Assembly (NCBI RefSeq): GCF_020736845.1
Contig: NZ_JAFFQR010000041.1
Coordinates: 1 to 64,000 of the forward strand
Source: Paenibacillus farraposensis
GTDB lineage: Bacteria; Bacillota; Bacilli; Paenibacillales; Paenibacillaceae
Direction: 5' to 3'
DNA length: 64,000 nucleotides
Below the pieces are notes generated by a model. It was not told the DNA's origin. It saw only the letters and a program-made list of their open reading frames with translations, and made no database searches. Made by a program: the position numbers and the translations under genes. Numbering within the stretch: position 1 is the stretch's first letter; each line of letters starts with the position of its first letter. This document shows, one piece after another, positions 1-7,063 of the stretch.

Positions 1-1059
1 ATTGCGGAAGACCTATTCGCGCAGGGTCAACATGAAGCGGCATTGATACTCTATGAGAACGTGGCAGAAGTGGAGAAATATCAGCACTCCGAGCGTTTGG
101 CGATTTGTCAGTACCGTATGTTCACGATTCAAATTGGGGATGATCAAAACCAAAATGTTAGGGTAGCAGCCGTTTTTGAAGCCTTTGTCGAACGTCTGGA
201 TGAAATAGACCAGCTTGACGCTTTGAAGGATTTGGCAAACGTGTACAGGTCTTTGCGTAATTGGGACAAGGTTGATGAAATGGCGAAAAAAATGAGAGCT
301 AAAGCGGAAATCCAATATACTTTGAAACACCAACAGAAGAGTCGAGAGTGTGATGAGTCCTCAAAAAAGCTAAGTCGTCCTATGTTTGTATACATCGCCT
401 ATGCCGATTTACTGTGTGCAAGTGTCTGTGAAGCCCAAGGCGATTATCAACAAGCTCTACAATATACATACGCCTACGCTAATTTAGATTGGGTAAAAGA
501 GACAGACGAGGATACCCGACATTGGATCGGCTTGTTTCAACAGTGGGCAGAAGGTAATACTTATGTTAATAAACTCCTGTCTGGGGATACAAGTGTGCTT
601 ACGGAATACGTTGAGTACATTACATCAACAAATATAACGAAAGAAATAGTTACTAAGCTGTTAAACGTAATGCTTGCTGCAAACCGATATGAGCTAAATA
701 TAAATGATATACTTAAACATTTTGAAACGGTTATTGACTCATTTGTGCAACAAGAGCAGTTATCATCTGACGTGTATACTAAACAAGTCATACCAGAGCA
801 GTTTGCACGATTTGGTTATGAGTTGGCCTATTATTATTTACATCAAGACATGTATAGTGATGGTTTCAAACATTTGCTCTATGCAATGGTAAGTTATCAT
901 ACACTAAATAATGAGACTTATTATATAAACTGCATAGGGCTGTTTGAGCGTTTTCGTGCTCATGCGGTTCCTCAAACCAAAGCGGAGTATTTAAATCTTA
1001 TTGAAAAGGTGTGGTTAGACAATGTTAAAAAAAATGGTACTACTGATCATCGCGGCTAG
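1..1059 (+). CDS. TPR-type peptide-sensing regulator (RRNPP/Rap-like), 5' end outside window
   Basis: The frame is open from base 1 to the stop at 1059, giving the last 352 residues of a longer protein. What is visible is almost entirely alpha-helical with repeated TPR-like helix pairs, for example around YADLLCASVCEAQGDY and FGYELAYYYLHQDMYSDGF. This is the pattern of the C-terminal peptide-binding domain of RRNPP receptors (Rap, NprR, PlcR and the Alo receptors of P. polymyxa). The N-terminal effector or helix-turn-helix part is outside the window, so I cannot say whether it is a DNA-binding regulator. Its last 38 bases overlap a small secreted-peptide gene, the arrangement of rap-phr type cassettes. 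The family is inferred from helical pattern and context, not from a search. Confidence 0.72.
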   Translation: MAEDLFAQGQHEAALILYENVAEVEKYQHSERLAICQYRMFTIQIGDDQNQNVRVAAVFEAFVERLDEIDQLDALKDLANVYRSLRNWDKVDEMAKKMRAKAEIQYTLKHQQKSRECDESSKKLSRPMFVYIAYADLLCASVCEAQGDYQQALQYTYAYANLDWVKETDEDTRHWIGLFQQWAEGNTYVNKLLSGDTSVLTEYVEYITSTNITKEIVTKLLNVMLAANRYELNINDILKHFETVIDSFVQQEQLSSDVYTKQVIPEQFARFGYELAYYYLHQDMYSDGFKHLLYAMVSYHTLNNETYYINCIGLFERFRAHAVPQTKAEYLNLIEKVWLDNVKKNGTTDHRG

Positions 1060-1144
1060 CTTTTTGTTTATTGTTACTGTACCTGTTCAATCAAACATCC
1101 ACAATCAGAGGATACAACCTAATGACCAAATTGGGGGTGCTTAA
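1022..1144 (+). CDS. Secreted pro-peptide, putative cognate signal of the upstream TPR receptor (Phr/AloP-like)
   Basis: A 40-codon ORF starts with ATG inside the last codons of the TPR regulator, in another frame, and ends at TAA 1142-1144. It has a lysine-containing N-terminus (MLKKM), a hydrophobic core (VLLIIAASFLFIVTV) and a polar C-terminal tail beginning near VQSNIHNQ and ending NDQIGGA. That is the architecture of Phr-type precursors: Sec export, then proteolytic release of a short C-terminal peptide, then re-import to bind the TPR receptor. The 38-bp overlap implies co-transcription and possibly translational coupling. The mature peptide cannot be fixed from sequence alone. The identification depends on architecture and position. 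Confidence 0.72.
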   Translation: MLKKMVLLIIAASFLFIVTVPVQSNIHNQRIQPNDQIGGA

Positions 1145-1296
1145 ACATAAATAAAATCGGAATGAAAAAGGCTTTGAAATAATACACTCCTAAAACGGCT
1201 CTAATTATAAACCAACAGGTCATCACGGGGAATCTGAGAATAAAATGCTCTCAGGTTCAAGATCACAGTAGACCTTAGAAAATCAACTATTATCAA
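1145..1296. other. Gap with a hairpin and a short unassigned coding-like stretch
   Basis: No gene is called here. A hairpin with arms GAATCTGAG and CTCAGGTTC lies near 1231-1259. One plus-strand frame reads about 25 residues (containing KPTGHHGESENK) to a stop at about 1269, with no start and a stop just upstream. It may be the end of a decayed gene, but nothing identifies it. Confidence 0.25.
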
Positions 1297-1327
1297 GAGG
1301 TTAGATGGTTATTCCGTCTAGCCTTTT
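1297..1327 (+). terminator. Intrinsic terminator after the receptor-peptide pair
   Basis: AGGTTAGA (1298-1305) pairs with TCTAGCCT (1317-1324) with one G-U pair, followed by a T-run. It separates the peptide-signalling pair from the toxin locus. Confidence 0.6.
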
Positions 1328-1386
1328 TGATTTGTACTTGGCTTCAAAATGTATTGTTGAGTTAGAGAGGATTTATGGAGTGAGAG

Positions 1387-1794
1387 ATGGAAATAACCAG
1401 CATACTGACAGGGAGTCAAATAATTTTAATCCCTATGCTAAAAACACAAGCCAATATTGCTCAGGAACTTGGCATCACGAAGCAATTCGAACAGGCACAA
1501 CAATTAGTAACTCAAATGAATGGTCAGTTAGTACAACAAATTTCATCTATGGGACAATTGTGGGAAGGACTGACTAAAGAACATTTTTACTATTCCTTCC
1601 AAACCTCTCAGAAGAATATGGCTGACTTTGTTACACTTACGGAATCTATAGCAAAAGAATTGCGTCATCATGCGGATAAATTTAGATTAGCTGATCTGAT
1701 GGAAGCAGGTAACATTGACGCAAGTTGTTTACCACCTCCACCGAATTCATGTGCTGTTCCTGCTCCAGATACACGGAATGCATTCCAGAAATAG
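1387..1794 (+). pseudogene. N-terminal segment of a WXG100-type polymorphic toxin (frame-shifted)
   Basis: Starts at ATG 1387 and runs 135 residues to a TAG. Residues 1-105 form a long helical hairpin with a central W-x-G turn (SMGQLWEGLTKE), the hallmark of WXG100/LXG modules recognised by type VII (Ess) secretion. The end of this segment (PDTRNAFQK) is followed, one base out of frame, by the middle segment of the same protein, starting SLTELGQDF. Removing one base near 1787-1793 restores a continuous frame. The gene is therefore broken or contains a sequence error. Codon use and A+T-richness differ from the core genes further right. Confidence 0.7.
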
Positions 1795-2266
1795 TTTAAC
1801 TGAACTAGGCCAGGATTTTGTAGACGCTGCTGAGGAAAGATATGAAAAACGCTATGATTCAGTAGGAGAGTTTTTAGACTATTGGACATTTGGTATTCCA
1901 AAAGGAATGTATCAAGGGTACATGGAACGGGCAGCTAAACAAAACGATTCATGGAATGACATGCTCAATTTCGGTACATTTGGAGTAACGGGTATGATTC
2001 AGGGAGCATTTAACCCTAGCAACGCTTGGTCAAAGGAACACTGGGCTAATATGATCGGTACGGCAGGATTATTTGGAGGAGTCAGCTCAATAATCAAGCC
2101 TAAACTTGGGATTGGGAATACTATAAAATTTAACGGTGAGATAAGACCATTTCCCAAAGGCCATGATTTGGATTTGAAATCGTGGGAAGAGATGCCTGTA
2201 AGTGGTCAGAGAAGAATGACACCAGATGGACTGAAAATTATGAATGTTAGTGAGAAAATCTTTTAA
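1789..2266 (+). pseudogene. Middle (pre-toxin) segment of the same polymorphic toxin
   Basis: Continues the toxin in the +1 frame: SLTELGQDFVDAAEERYEKR, then an amphipathic and glycine-rich stretch (FGTFGVTGMIQGAF, AGLFGGVSS) typical of the region between a WXG module and the variable C-terminal toxin tip. It ends at a TAA created in a TTTTAAAAAA run (2261-2270). Dropping one base of that run joins it to the metallopeptidase segment as ...EKIFKKEMNDIDVKV. It has no credible start codon of its own, so it is unlikely to be made as a separate protein. Confidence 0.6.
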
Positions 2267-2618
2267 AAAAGAAATGAATGATATTGATGTAAAGGTTTTG
2301 ATTGATAAAAAGGGAGCCATACTTCCTGAAAAAGCTGTAGGTGGATTTAATCCTAGTACAGGACAAATTATTTTACGTCCTGATGCTTCTTACTTAAGTG
2401 CGATTCACGAATCTTATCATGCAAAACACTTTGGAGAACTTGGAAAAGAAAAATATATGAAATTATCGACTATAGAAAAAGAAGAGTATGTTTATAATGA
2501 AATTATGAAAAGTAAAGACAAATTTAATTCCTCTGAAATATACGAAGCACAGAGATATATTTATAAATTGAGAAACGGACAGTGGCCTCTGCCTAGTTGG
2601 AAAGGATATGAAGAATAG
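2244..2618 (+). pseudogene. C-terminal toxin tip: zincin-like metallopeptidase domain (Tox-MPTase-type)
   Basis: A 124-residue frame with an HExxH zinc motif (HESYHAKHF) and the conserved environment STGQIILRPDASYLSAI before it and QRYIYKLRNGQWP near the end. These resemble the zincin-like metallopeptidase toxin 4 family found at the tips of Gram-positive polymorphic toxins. Histidines and glutamate needed for catalysis are present. An ATG at 2244 lies in frame but without a clear ribosome site, so this part most likely belongs to the upstream toxin in a separate frame. It overlaps the next gene by one base (TAG/GTG), as toxin-immunity pairs often do. Confidence 0.65.
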
Positions 2619-2968
2619 TGGACGAAAGAGTGAATACTAATTTAACAGCTAAACAAGCTAGAAAAATTGCTCAGGATTATCAAGAAAAATATAAGCTATA
2701 CGGTGTAATTCATGATGACACTGAGAAGTCCGTAAAATTTTACCCGGAATTCTACAGAGTTGAGGGTGCTGCTTGGTTGGTTTTGGCTGATATCACGCCA
2801 AAAAGTTATGAAGGCGATGATGAAATTACTTTTGTTGTTTCGGATAGGGATGGGATCGTTGATCATGTATTAGATCATAATGGACTTCCCCAGCGTTATC
2901 ATGTACCTAGCAATAGAGATTACACAGATGAAGAGTTTGAAGCTATTTTTAATGATGAAGATAAGTAA
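2618..2968 (+). CDS. Putative immunity protein for the adjacent metallopeptidase toxin
   Basis: A complete 116-residue, acidic, soluble protein starting with GTG that shares one base with the toxin stop codon. It has no signal peptide or membrane segment. The composition (acidic C-terminus DEEFEAIFNDEDK) and the position immediately after a toxin tip are those of a cytoplasmic immunity protein that would bind and block the toxin in the producing cell. I do not recognise a named immunity family, so the function is inferred from context. It is intact although the toxin is broken, which fits retention as an orphan immunity gene. Confidence 0.62.
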   Translation: MDERVNTNLTAKQARKIAQDYQEKYKLYGVIHDDTEKSVKFYPEFYRVEGAAWLVLADITPKSYEGDDEITFVVSDRDGIVDHVLDHNGLPQRYHVPSNRDYTDEEFEAIFNDEDK

Positions 2969-3006
2969 GTTGCATTACAATACCAGTTCTATATAAGAAA
3001 TATTAA

Positions 3007-3041
3007 GCTTGCTCCTTAAACAATAGGGAGCGAGCTTTTTT
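3007..3041 (+). terminator. Intrinsic terminator after the immunity gene
   Basis: GCTTGCTCC pairs with GGGAGCGAGC around a TTAAACAATA loop and is followed by TTTTTT. Confidence 0.8.
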
Positions 3042-3415
3042 GTGTAATTAACCTATCTGAATAAAGAGGGATGATATTTGCATACACCTTTCTTCAAACG
3101 AAGGTGAGTCAAAATTAACTCACCATGCTCCGACATCCACCGTGACAAATTGTTGTACTTGGGTAGGCAATAAAAGTCTATACATAATGCATATACTTTC
3201 AAGGATGTGGCTTGGTGAAAACGGATGGAGTAGGATCAATTTTTCCGACAAAATGGCGGCTCGAATTTTTCGCTTCCTATATATGATATTTGTCAGCTTC
3301 ATATTAATTATGATGTAACGAATCATCGCGCTTAAAGTTTAAATAATCTAAGTTTAAATCCAACAATTCAGTTTTTTTATACTGTAATTTAGAATGTAAA
3401 AAAACTATTGACTAA
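3042..3415. other. Gene-free A+T-rich stretch with hairpins and a short direct repeat
   Basis: No credible gene. Two mutually exclusive hairpins share one arm: CACCTT 3086-3091 with AAGGTG 3101-3106, or GGTGAGT 3103-3109 with ACTCACC 3118-3124. Further right the 10-mer AAGTTTAAAT occurs twice (3335-3344 and 3350-3359). The function is unknown. Confidence 0.4.
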
Positions 3416-3730
3416 TTGATTAGCCATCTGTTATATTGTTCGGATGATGAAGGAAACGTTCTTTTCTTTAAAGATTTAAAAAGTATCACGGCAGCTTTAG
3501 GTAAAAGTTCTGTTGATAAAGTGACTAAGGACATTAATTTTTATACATATTTAGGAATGATTAATAAGATTAATCCCAAAGAACTACCTAAGAGTTTGAG
3601 GAAGAAAGCAGTTGAATTCCAGTTAAAGAATCATTACAAGTATCGGAAAAACTTCTATTCATCCCCTTCCTATACTATCGGTGTGCGGAGATTTGCTGAA
3701 CAAAGGGCTGTGTATAGTTTTCGTTTGTAA
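3416..3730 (+). pseudogene. Fragment of an unidentified DNA-binding-like protein
   Basis: The frame opens directly after a TAA with a TTG and runs 104 residues. Residues 1 to about 88 look coding: basic, helical, with KSITAALGKSSVDKV and a tail ending NFYSSPSYT. The last 15 residues do not. No ribosome site or promoter supports a start, so it is probably a piece of a longer gene whose 5' part is lost. It resembles winged-helix initiator-like proteins of mobile elements in general character only, and I do not assign a function. Confidence 0.3.
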
Positions 3731-3950
3731 TATTCTGTATTGCTACATTATGTAGTGCTACCAGATTGGGGACATTCCTCACAATTAGTTTATGTAGGTT
3801 TGGTTCCAGCTCCTCAAGTTCTCGACCTAACAACAGAGCAATATTGGATTCAAGCTCACGTTTTTGCTGCTCTCCCCATTCAGAAAGCTGATCATCAATC
3901 ATGTAGAGTTCTTTAAGTAGCTCTACAACCTGCCCACGCCTGAAAATCAT
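3675..3950 (-). CDS. Hypothetical small helical protein, possibly a remnant
   Basis: A 91-residue minus-strand frame starting ATG (MIFRRGQVVELLKEL) and rich in leucine and glutamate, with an obvious amphipathic helix (LSEWGEQQKRELESNIALLL). The composition looks like real coding sequence. The 3' end overlaps the right end of the plus-strand fragment at 3416-3730, so at least one of the two is truncated. There is no recognisable family. Confidence 0.3.
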   Translation of the reverse strand: MIFRRGQVVELLKELYMIDDQLSEWGEQQKRELESNIALLLGRELEELEPNLHKLIVRNVPNLVALHNVAIQNITNENYTQPFVQQISAHR

Positions 3951-3964
3951 GGTATAACATATAA

Positions 3965-3998
3965 ACCAGCCCGACACTTTTGTGTTGGACTGGTTTTT
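3965..3998. terminator. Terminator-like hairpin
   Basis: A 13-bp stem (ACCAGCCCGACAC with GTGTTGGACTGGT, two G-U pairs) around a TTTT loop, followed by TTTTT on the plus strand. No intact plus-strand gene ends here, so it may be left over from a deleted gene. Confidence 0.55.
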
Positions 3999-4020
3999 CG
4001 TTTATGTAAATACACAGGAG

Positions 4021-4158
4021 AATAATCACATCAATCGGGAGATTCAGACCAGTTATTATGCTTACGCTATTCTGGGGATGATCATAGAGTGGGTGAATCG
4101 GGATTTTCACCACTCCCCTCGCTATATGGCGGAACAACTGTTGGAGATCGTGAAATAA
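4021..4158 (+). pseudogene. C-terminal fragment of a TetR/AcrR-family repressor
   Basis: About 45 residues in frame to a TAA: SYYAYAILGMIIEWVNRDF followed by SPRYMAEQLLEIVK. This matches the characteristic C-terminal ligand-domain ending of TetR-family regulators (tryptophan-containing helix, then a final MAEQL helix). The helix-turn-helix part is missing; the upstream sequence is a terminator hairpin rather than coding. It is therefore a relic. Confidence 0.5.
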
Positions 4159-4260
4159 ATAGTCCCAACGCGGTTTATAAAATTAACCGAATTTAGCTGC
4201 ACTAAACCGTACAAAAAGTTTCCCTATTGGATACAGTTCTAAAATCTCTTAAATTTTGTA

Positions 4261-4288
4261 TAAACAATTTGTCGATTGTTGTCGATAT
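4261..4288 (+). promoter_or_regulatory. Candidate SigD (flagellar/chemotaxis) promoter
   Basis: TAAA at 4261-4264 and GTCGATAT at 4281-4288 with a 16-base spacer, close to the SigD consensus TAAA-N14-16-GCCGATAA. It lies 33 bases upstream of the chemoreceptor start, the expected regulon for SigD. Confidence 0.65.
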
Positions 4289-4321
4289 AATATGTACTAC
4301 AAGAGATTAAGGAGCGAAAAT

Positions 4322-6022
4322 ATGAAGTTTAATATCCGAGCAAAATTGTTATTGGGTTTTCTTTCGGTTATTGCCTTATTGATCGTCATTAGCTTAGTGT
4401 CCATCTCCAAAATGAAAAACCTGGGTGATAAATCGATGGAAATCGATAGCCGTTGGATGCCTAGTGTAGCGATTCTGGGAACGCTGAACGGCGACGTATC
4501 TGATGTAGAACGGCTCTCCTTGAATATTATTGTTGAACGCGACCCAGCGGAAGTGAAGAAGGTTCAGGCGGAATACGATAAGGTTTTGAAAAAGGTCGAG
4601 ATCGACCGGAAAATATACGAAAAACTAACTGCCAGTCCTAAAGAACGTGAAATGTACGAGAATTTCTCTAAAAAATATGCAGAATACCTGGATAAGCTGC
4701 CAGCGGTAATTGCGGCAGGGAAAGCTAATGATTATGTTCAATCCAGCATTCTGCACAAAGAGTCCTATGCGCTGTTTTATAGTGCGAGCGATACGATCGA
4801 TCAACTTATTGAGCTGAACTCAGATGGTTCAAAACAGATTACGCAAGAAGCCGTTGACAACTTTATCTCGGGTAGACAAGTAGTCATTATATTGAGTATT
4901 GCTGCTGTTTTGTTGGCACTGATTATGGCAATCATCATTGCGCAAATTATTTCCAAACCCATTTTCCGAATCAGTCGTGCTGCTGAAAGCATTGCTTCGG
5001 GTGATCTCACAAGTGAAGCTATAATAGTAAAGGGCAAGGATGAGATCAGCATGTTGTCCCATTCCTTTAATAAGATGGTTGAGAACCTTCGCCAACTGAT
5101 TCAGTCCGTTAGCAACACGACTGGACTGGTAACCACTTCTTCAGAGGAATTGACGGCCAGCGCAGAGCAAAATAGCCAAGCTTCTGCACAAATAACGGAA
5201 ACGGTGCAAGAAGTGGCTACAGGGACGGGAAAACAGGTGGATATGGTGACCAAATCGTCCCAGGCCATTGAAGAAATGTCTATTGGTGTGGAACAAATTG
5301 CCATTCGTGCGCAAAATGTATTTGCATCGGCACAGGATGCGGCTCACAAATCGGCCGAAGGCAACCAGATGATCCAGCAGGCTGTGACGCAAATGAATGC
5401 TGTAAATAACTCCATGAATAGCTTGGCGGATCTGATGGCTGGATTGGGAGAGCGTTCAGATGAAATTGGCAAGATTATTGATGTGATTACCAATATTTCG
5501 AGTCAGACCAACCTCCTGGCCCTGAATGCTGCCATTGAAGCGGCCCGCGCAGGAGAACACGGTCGCGGATTTGCTGTAGTTGCAGGCGAAGTACGCAAGC
5601 TGGCTGAACAGTCTGCCCATTCTGCCCAACAAATTACAGAGCTTGTGGGATTGATTCAAAAGGATACCGCACATGCGATTGAGGCGGTAGCTGCCAATGG
5701 TCAAGATGTCATGACAGGCCGGGAAGTCGTGCTAAATGCAGGTGCATCCTTTGGAGTGATTCAGGAAACGGTTAATAAAGTGGCAAGTGAAATTGAAGAG
5801 GTATCTGCCGGATCGGAGCAAATGTCTGCAAGTACCGATGAGATTGTTGGTTTTATCAAACAAATCTCAGTGATTGCCGAGGAAGCTGCAGCCGGGACAC
5901 AGCACGTGTCTGCTGCGACTCAAGAGCAACTGGCCTCGATGGAGGAAATTGCCTCATCCGCAAGAAACCTGTCTATGATGGCAGAGGATCTGCAAGGACA
6001 AATCAGCAAATTCAAAGTTTAA
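4322..6022 (+). CDS. Methyl-accepting chemotaxis protein
   Basis: A 566-residue membrane chemoreceptor that would signal to CheA/CheW. Order: a cytoplasmic MKFNIRAK start, TM1 at about 7-28, an extracytoplasmic four-helix-bundle sensor of about 155 residues, TM2 at about 187-210 ([19 protein letters not shown]), HAMP, then the long coiled-coil signalling domain. The highly conserved hairpin tip ([20 protein letters not shown]) is present. ATG 4322 is chosen because AAGGAGCG lies just upstream and because an in-frame start further left would precede the SigD-type promoter. The ligand cannot be predicted. A strong terminator follows, so it is monocistronic. Confidence 0.95.
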   Translation: MKFNIRAKLLLGFLSVIALLIVISLVSISKMKNLGDKSMEIDSRWMPSVAILGTLNGDVSDVERLSLNIIVERDPAEVKKVQAEYDKVLKKVEIDRKIYEKLTASPKEREMYENFSKKYAEYLDKLPAVIAAGKANDYVQSSILHKESYALFYSASDTIDQLIELNSDGSKQITQEAVDNFISGRQVVIILSIAAVLLALIMAIIIAQIISKPIFRISRAAESIASGDLTSEAIIVKGKDEISMLSHSFNKMVENLRQLIQSVSNTTGLVTTSSEELTASAEQNSQASAQITETVQEVATGTGKQVDMVTKSSQAIEEMSIGVEQIAIRAQNVFASAQDAAHKSAEGNQMIQQAVTQMNAVNNSMNSLADLMAGLGERSDEIGKIIDVITNISSQTNLLALNAAIEAARAGEHGRGFAVVAGEVRKLAEQSAHSAQQITELVGLIQKDTAHAIEAVAANGQDVMTGREVVLNAGASFGVIQETVNKVASEIEEVSAGSEQMSASTDEIVGFIKQISVIAEEAAAGTQHVSAATQEQLASMEEIASSARNLSMMAEDLQGQISKFKV

Positions 6023-6064
6023 TTTAAAATGCTGCGCACTGATAATTCATTGCTTTGAGGGACG

Positions 6065-6093
6065 AGCCGCTCTATTATGGAGCGGCTTTTTTT
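6065..6093 (+). terminator. Intrinsic terminator of the chemoreceptor gene
   Basis: AGCCGCTC pairs with GAGCGGCT around a short AT loop, followed by seven T. Confidence 0.9.
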
Positions 6094-6139
6094 CTGCAAT
6101 ATCACCTTTTTCCTGAATATGGTGATGGCGCTCACTCAA

Positions 6140-6148
6140 TGTTATAAT
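6140..6148 (+). promoter_or_regulatory. Extended -10 promoter of the small zinc-ribbon membrane protein
   Basis: TGTTATAAT is a perfect extended -10 element; no good -35 is present at 17 bases. It predicts a leader of roughly 165 bases before the ATG at 6320. Confidence 0.45.
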
Positions 6149-6177
6149 GATAAGCAATAAATGATTTAAATATCTAA

Positions 6178-6244
6178 AGAGCAGCCAAACGAAGGAAGGG
6201 TTCTTTCCAGTGATTTGATTGCTCTCGCCAAAAAATATACGGCG
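6178..6244 (+). ncRNA. Structured 5' leader of unknown class
   Basis: Within the predicted leader, AGAGCA 6178-6183 pairs with TGCTCT 6220-6225 enclosing a GGAA/TTCC inner helix, and CGCC 6226-6229 pairs with GGCG 6241-6244. No T-run follows. It does not match a riboswitch class I know; a regulatory role is only inferred. Confidence 0.3.
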
Positions 6245-6319
6245 AACAGGGATTTTCAAGTCGTGTTGAAACAGAGCGTGGGCGAGTGATCCAAGAGAGA
6301 TTTTAAAGCAAAGGCAGGG

Positions 6320-6700
6320 ATGAACATGTGGAATAACCTAACCTGGGTGAGCATCGGGGCATTGGCGGCTTTGGGATGCATTGTCACTGTTGTTGCCGTA
6401 CGGCGTAGTCGCGGCAGCAAAAAACAAATGAATGGGCAGCGAAACAGCAATGTAGTTGAATTTCGTCCCCGTAAGCCTGTCCGACAGTCTCGTGTTGGGA
6501 ACGCATTCAGATTTAAGGTATCCGCTACTTCCAGCACGACGACTGAGCCAACAGGTATGCAGAACACAGGGAAGCAAAAGTGTTCCTTTTGTAAAAAAGA
6601 AGACAAATTAACTTTTTATGCTGATAACAATGGTTCTCTGTATGGAGTATGCAAGAAGTGCAAGTATAAGGCAGAAAGACAGGATATGCTGCCGCTTTAG
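6320..6700 (+). CDS. Small membrane-anchored zinc-ribbon protein, function unknown
   Basis: A 126-residue protein: an N-terminal transmembrane helix (about 5-26, LTWVSIGALAALGCIVTVVA), a basic linker (RRSRGSKKQ), and a C-terminal four-cysteine zinc ribbon with two CxxC pairs (CSFCKKED and CKKCKYKAE) about 26 residues apart. The topology would place the ribbon in the cytoplasm. A GGCAGGG site precedes ATG 6320; a second ATG lies two codons later. I do not recognise a named family, and the neighbours give no clue. The structured leader upstream suggests regulated expression. Confidence 0.75.
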   Translation: MNMWNNLTWVSIGALAALGCIVTVVAVRRSRGSKKQMNGQRNSNVVEFRPRKPVRQSRVGNAFRFKVSATSSTTTEPTGMQNTGKQKCSFCKKEDKLTFYADNNGSLYGVCKKCKYKAERQDMLPL

Positions 6701-6720
6701 TCTATCCTATACAGCTGTGA

Positions 6721-6786
6721 ACCATCCCAAATGCAGTTGAAATAATCCCCGGCCTGTAGTTAAAGGTGGGGATTTCTTTGGATGGT
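6721..6786. terminator. Nested double hairpin after the zinc-ribbon gene
   Basis: An outer helix (ACCATCCCAAA 6721-6731 with TTTGGATGGT 6777-6786) encloses an inner helix (AATCCCC 6744-6750 with GGGGATT 6768-6774, then TCTTT). It probably acts as a terminator, but the concentric layout is unusual. Confidence 0.5.
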
Positions 6787-6860
6787 ATCGCCCTCTTACG
6801 AATCTGCCAGTCGATCAAATCCTCCGGTGCATCTGTTATGTGATCGGGTCCACATACGAC
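6787..6860. other. Non-coding or decayed stretch
   Basis: No intact gene. The minus strand keeps a stretch of open, coding-like sequence (containing DHITDAPEDLIDWQIRKR) without a start; its origin is unknown. Confidence 0.3.
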
Positions 6861-6932
6861 TTAATCCACCAATGTATCGCCCTTGGCTGAACGGATTCCT
6901 GCGCGGGCCAGGATTTTGTTAAAAAAATTCAT
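6861..6932 (-). pseudogene. Remnant of the 5' end of a Spo0M-like gene
   Basis: From ATG at 6932 on the minus strand the sequence reads MNFFNKILARAGIRSAKGDT followed by LVD and a stop. The start of Spo0M sporulation-control proteins has this form (xFFxKxLAxxGIGSAKVDT). GGAGGCGCG lies just upstream as a ribosome site. Only 23 codons survive. Confidence 0.4.
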
Positions 6933-7063
6933 CAGCGCGCCTCCCGATAATCTCATGGTCATGGATACAAATGACAAACTGGAAGCTTGTACAGCTTAAG
7001 CGGATAAACGGGCCAAGGGCATCATCCGTTCCCAAAAGATGCCAGGAAAAAGTCATCCTCTTG

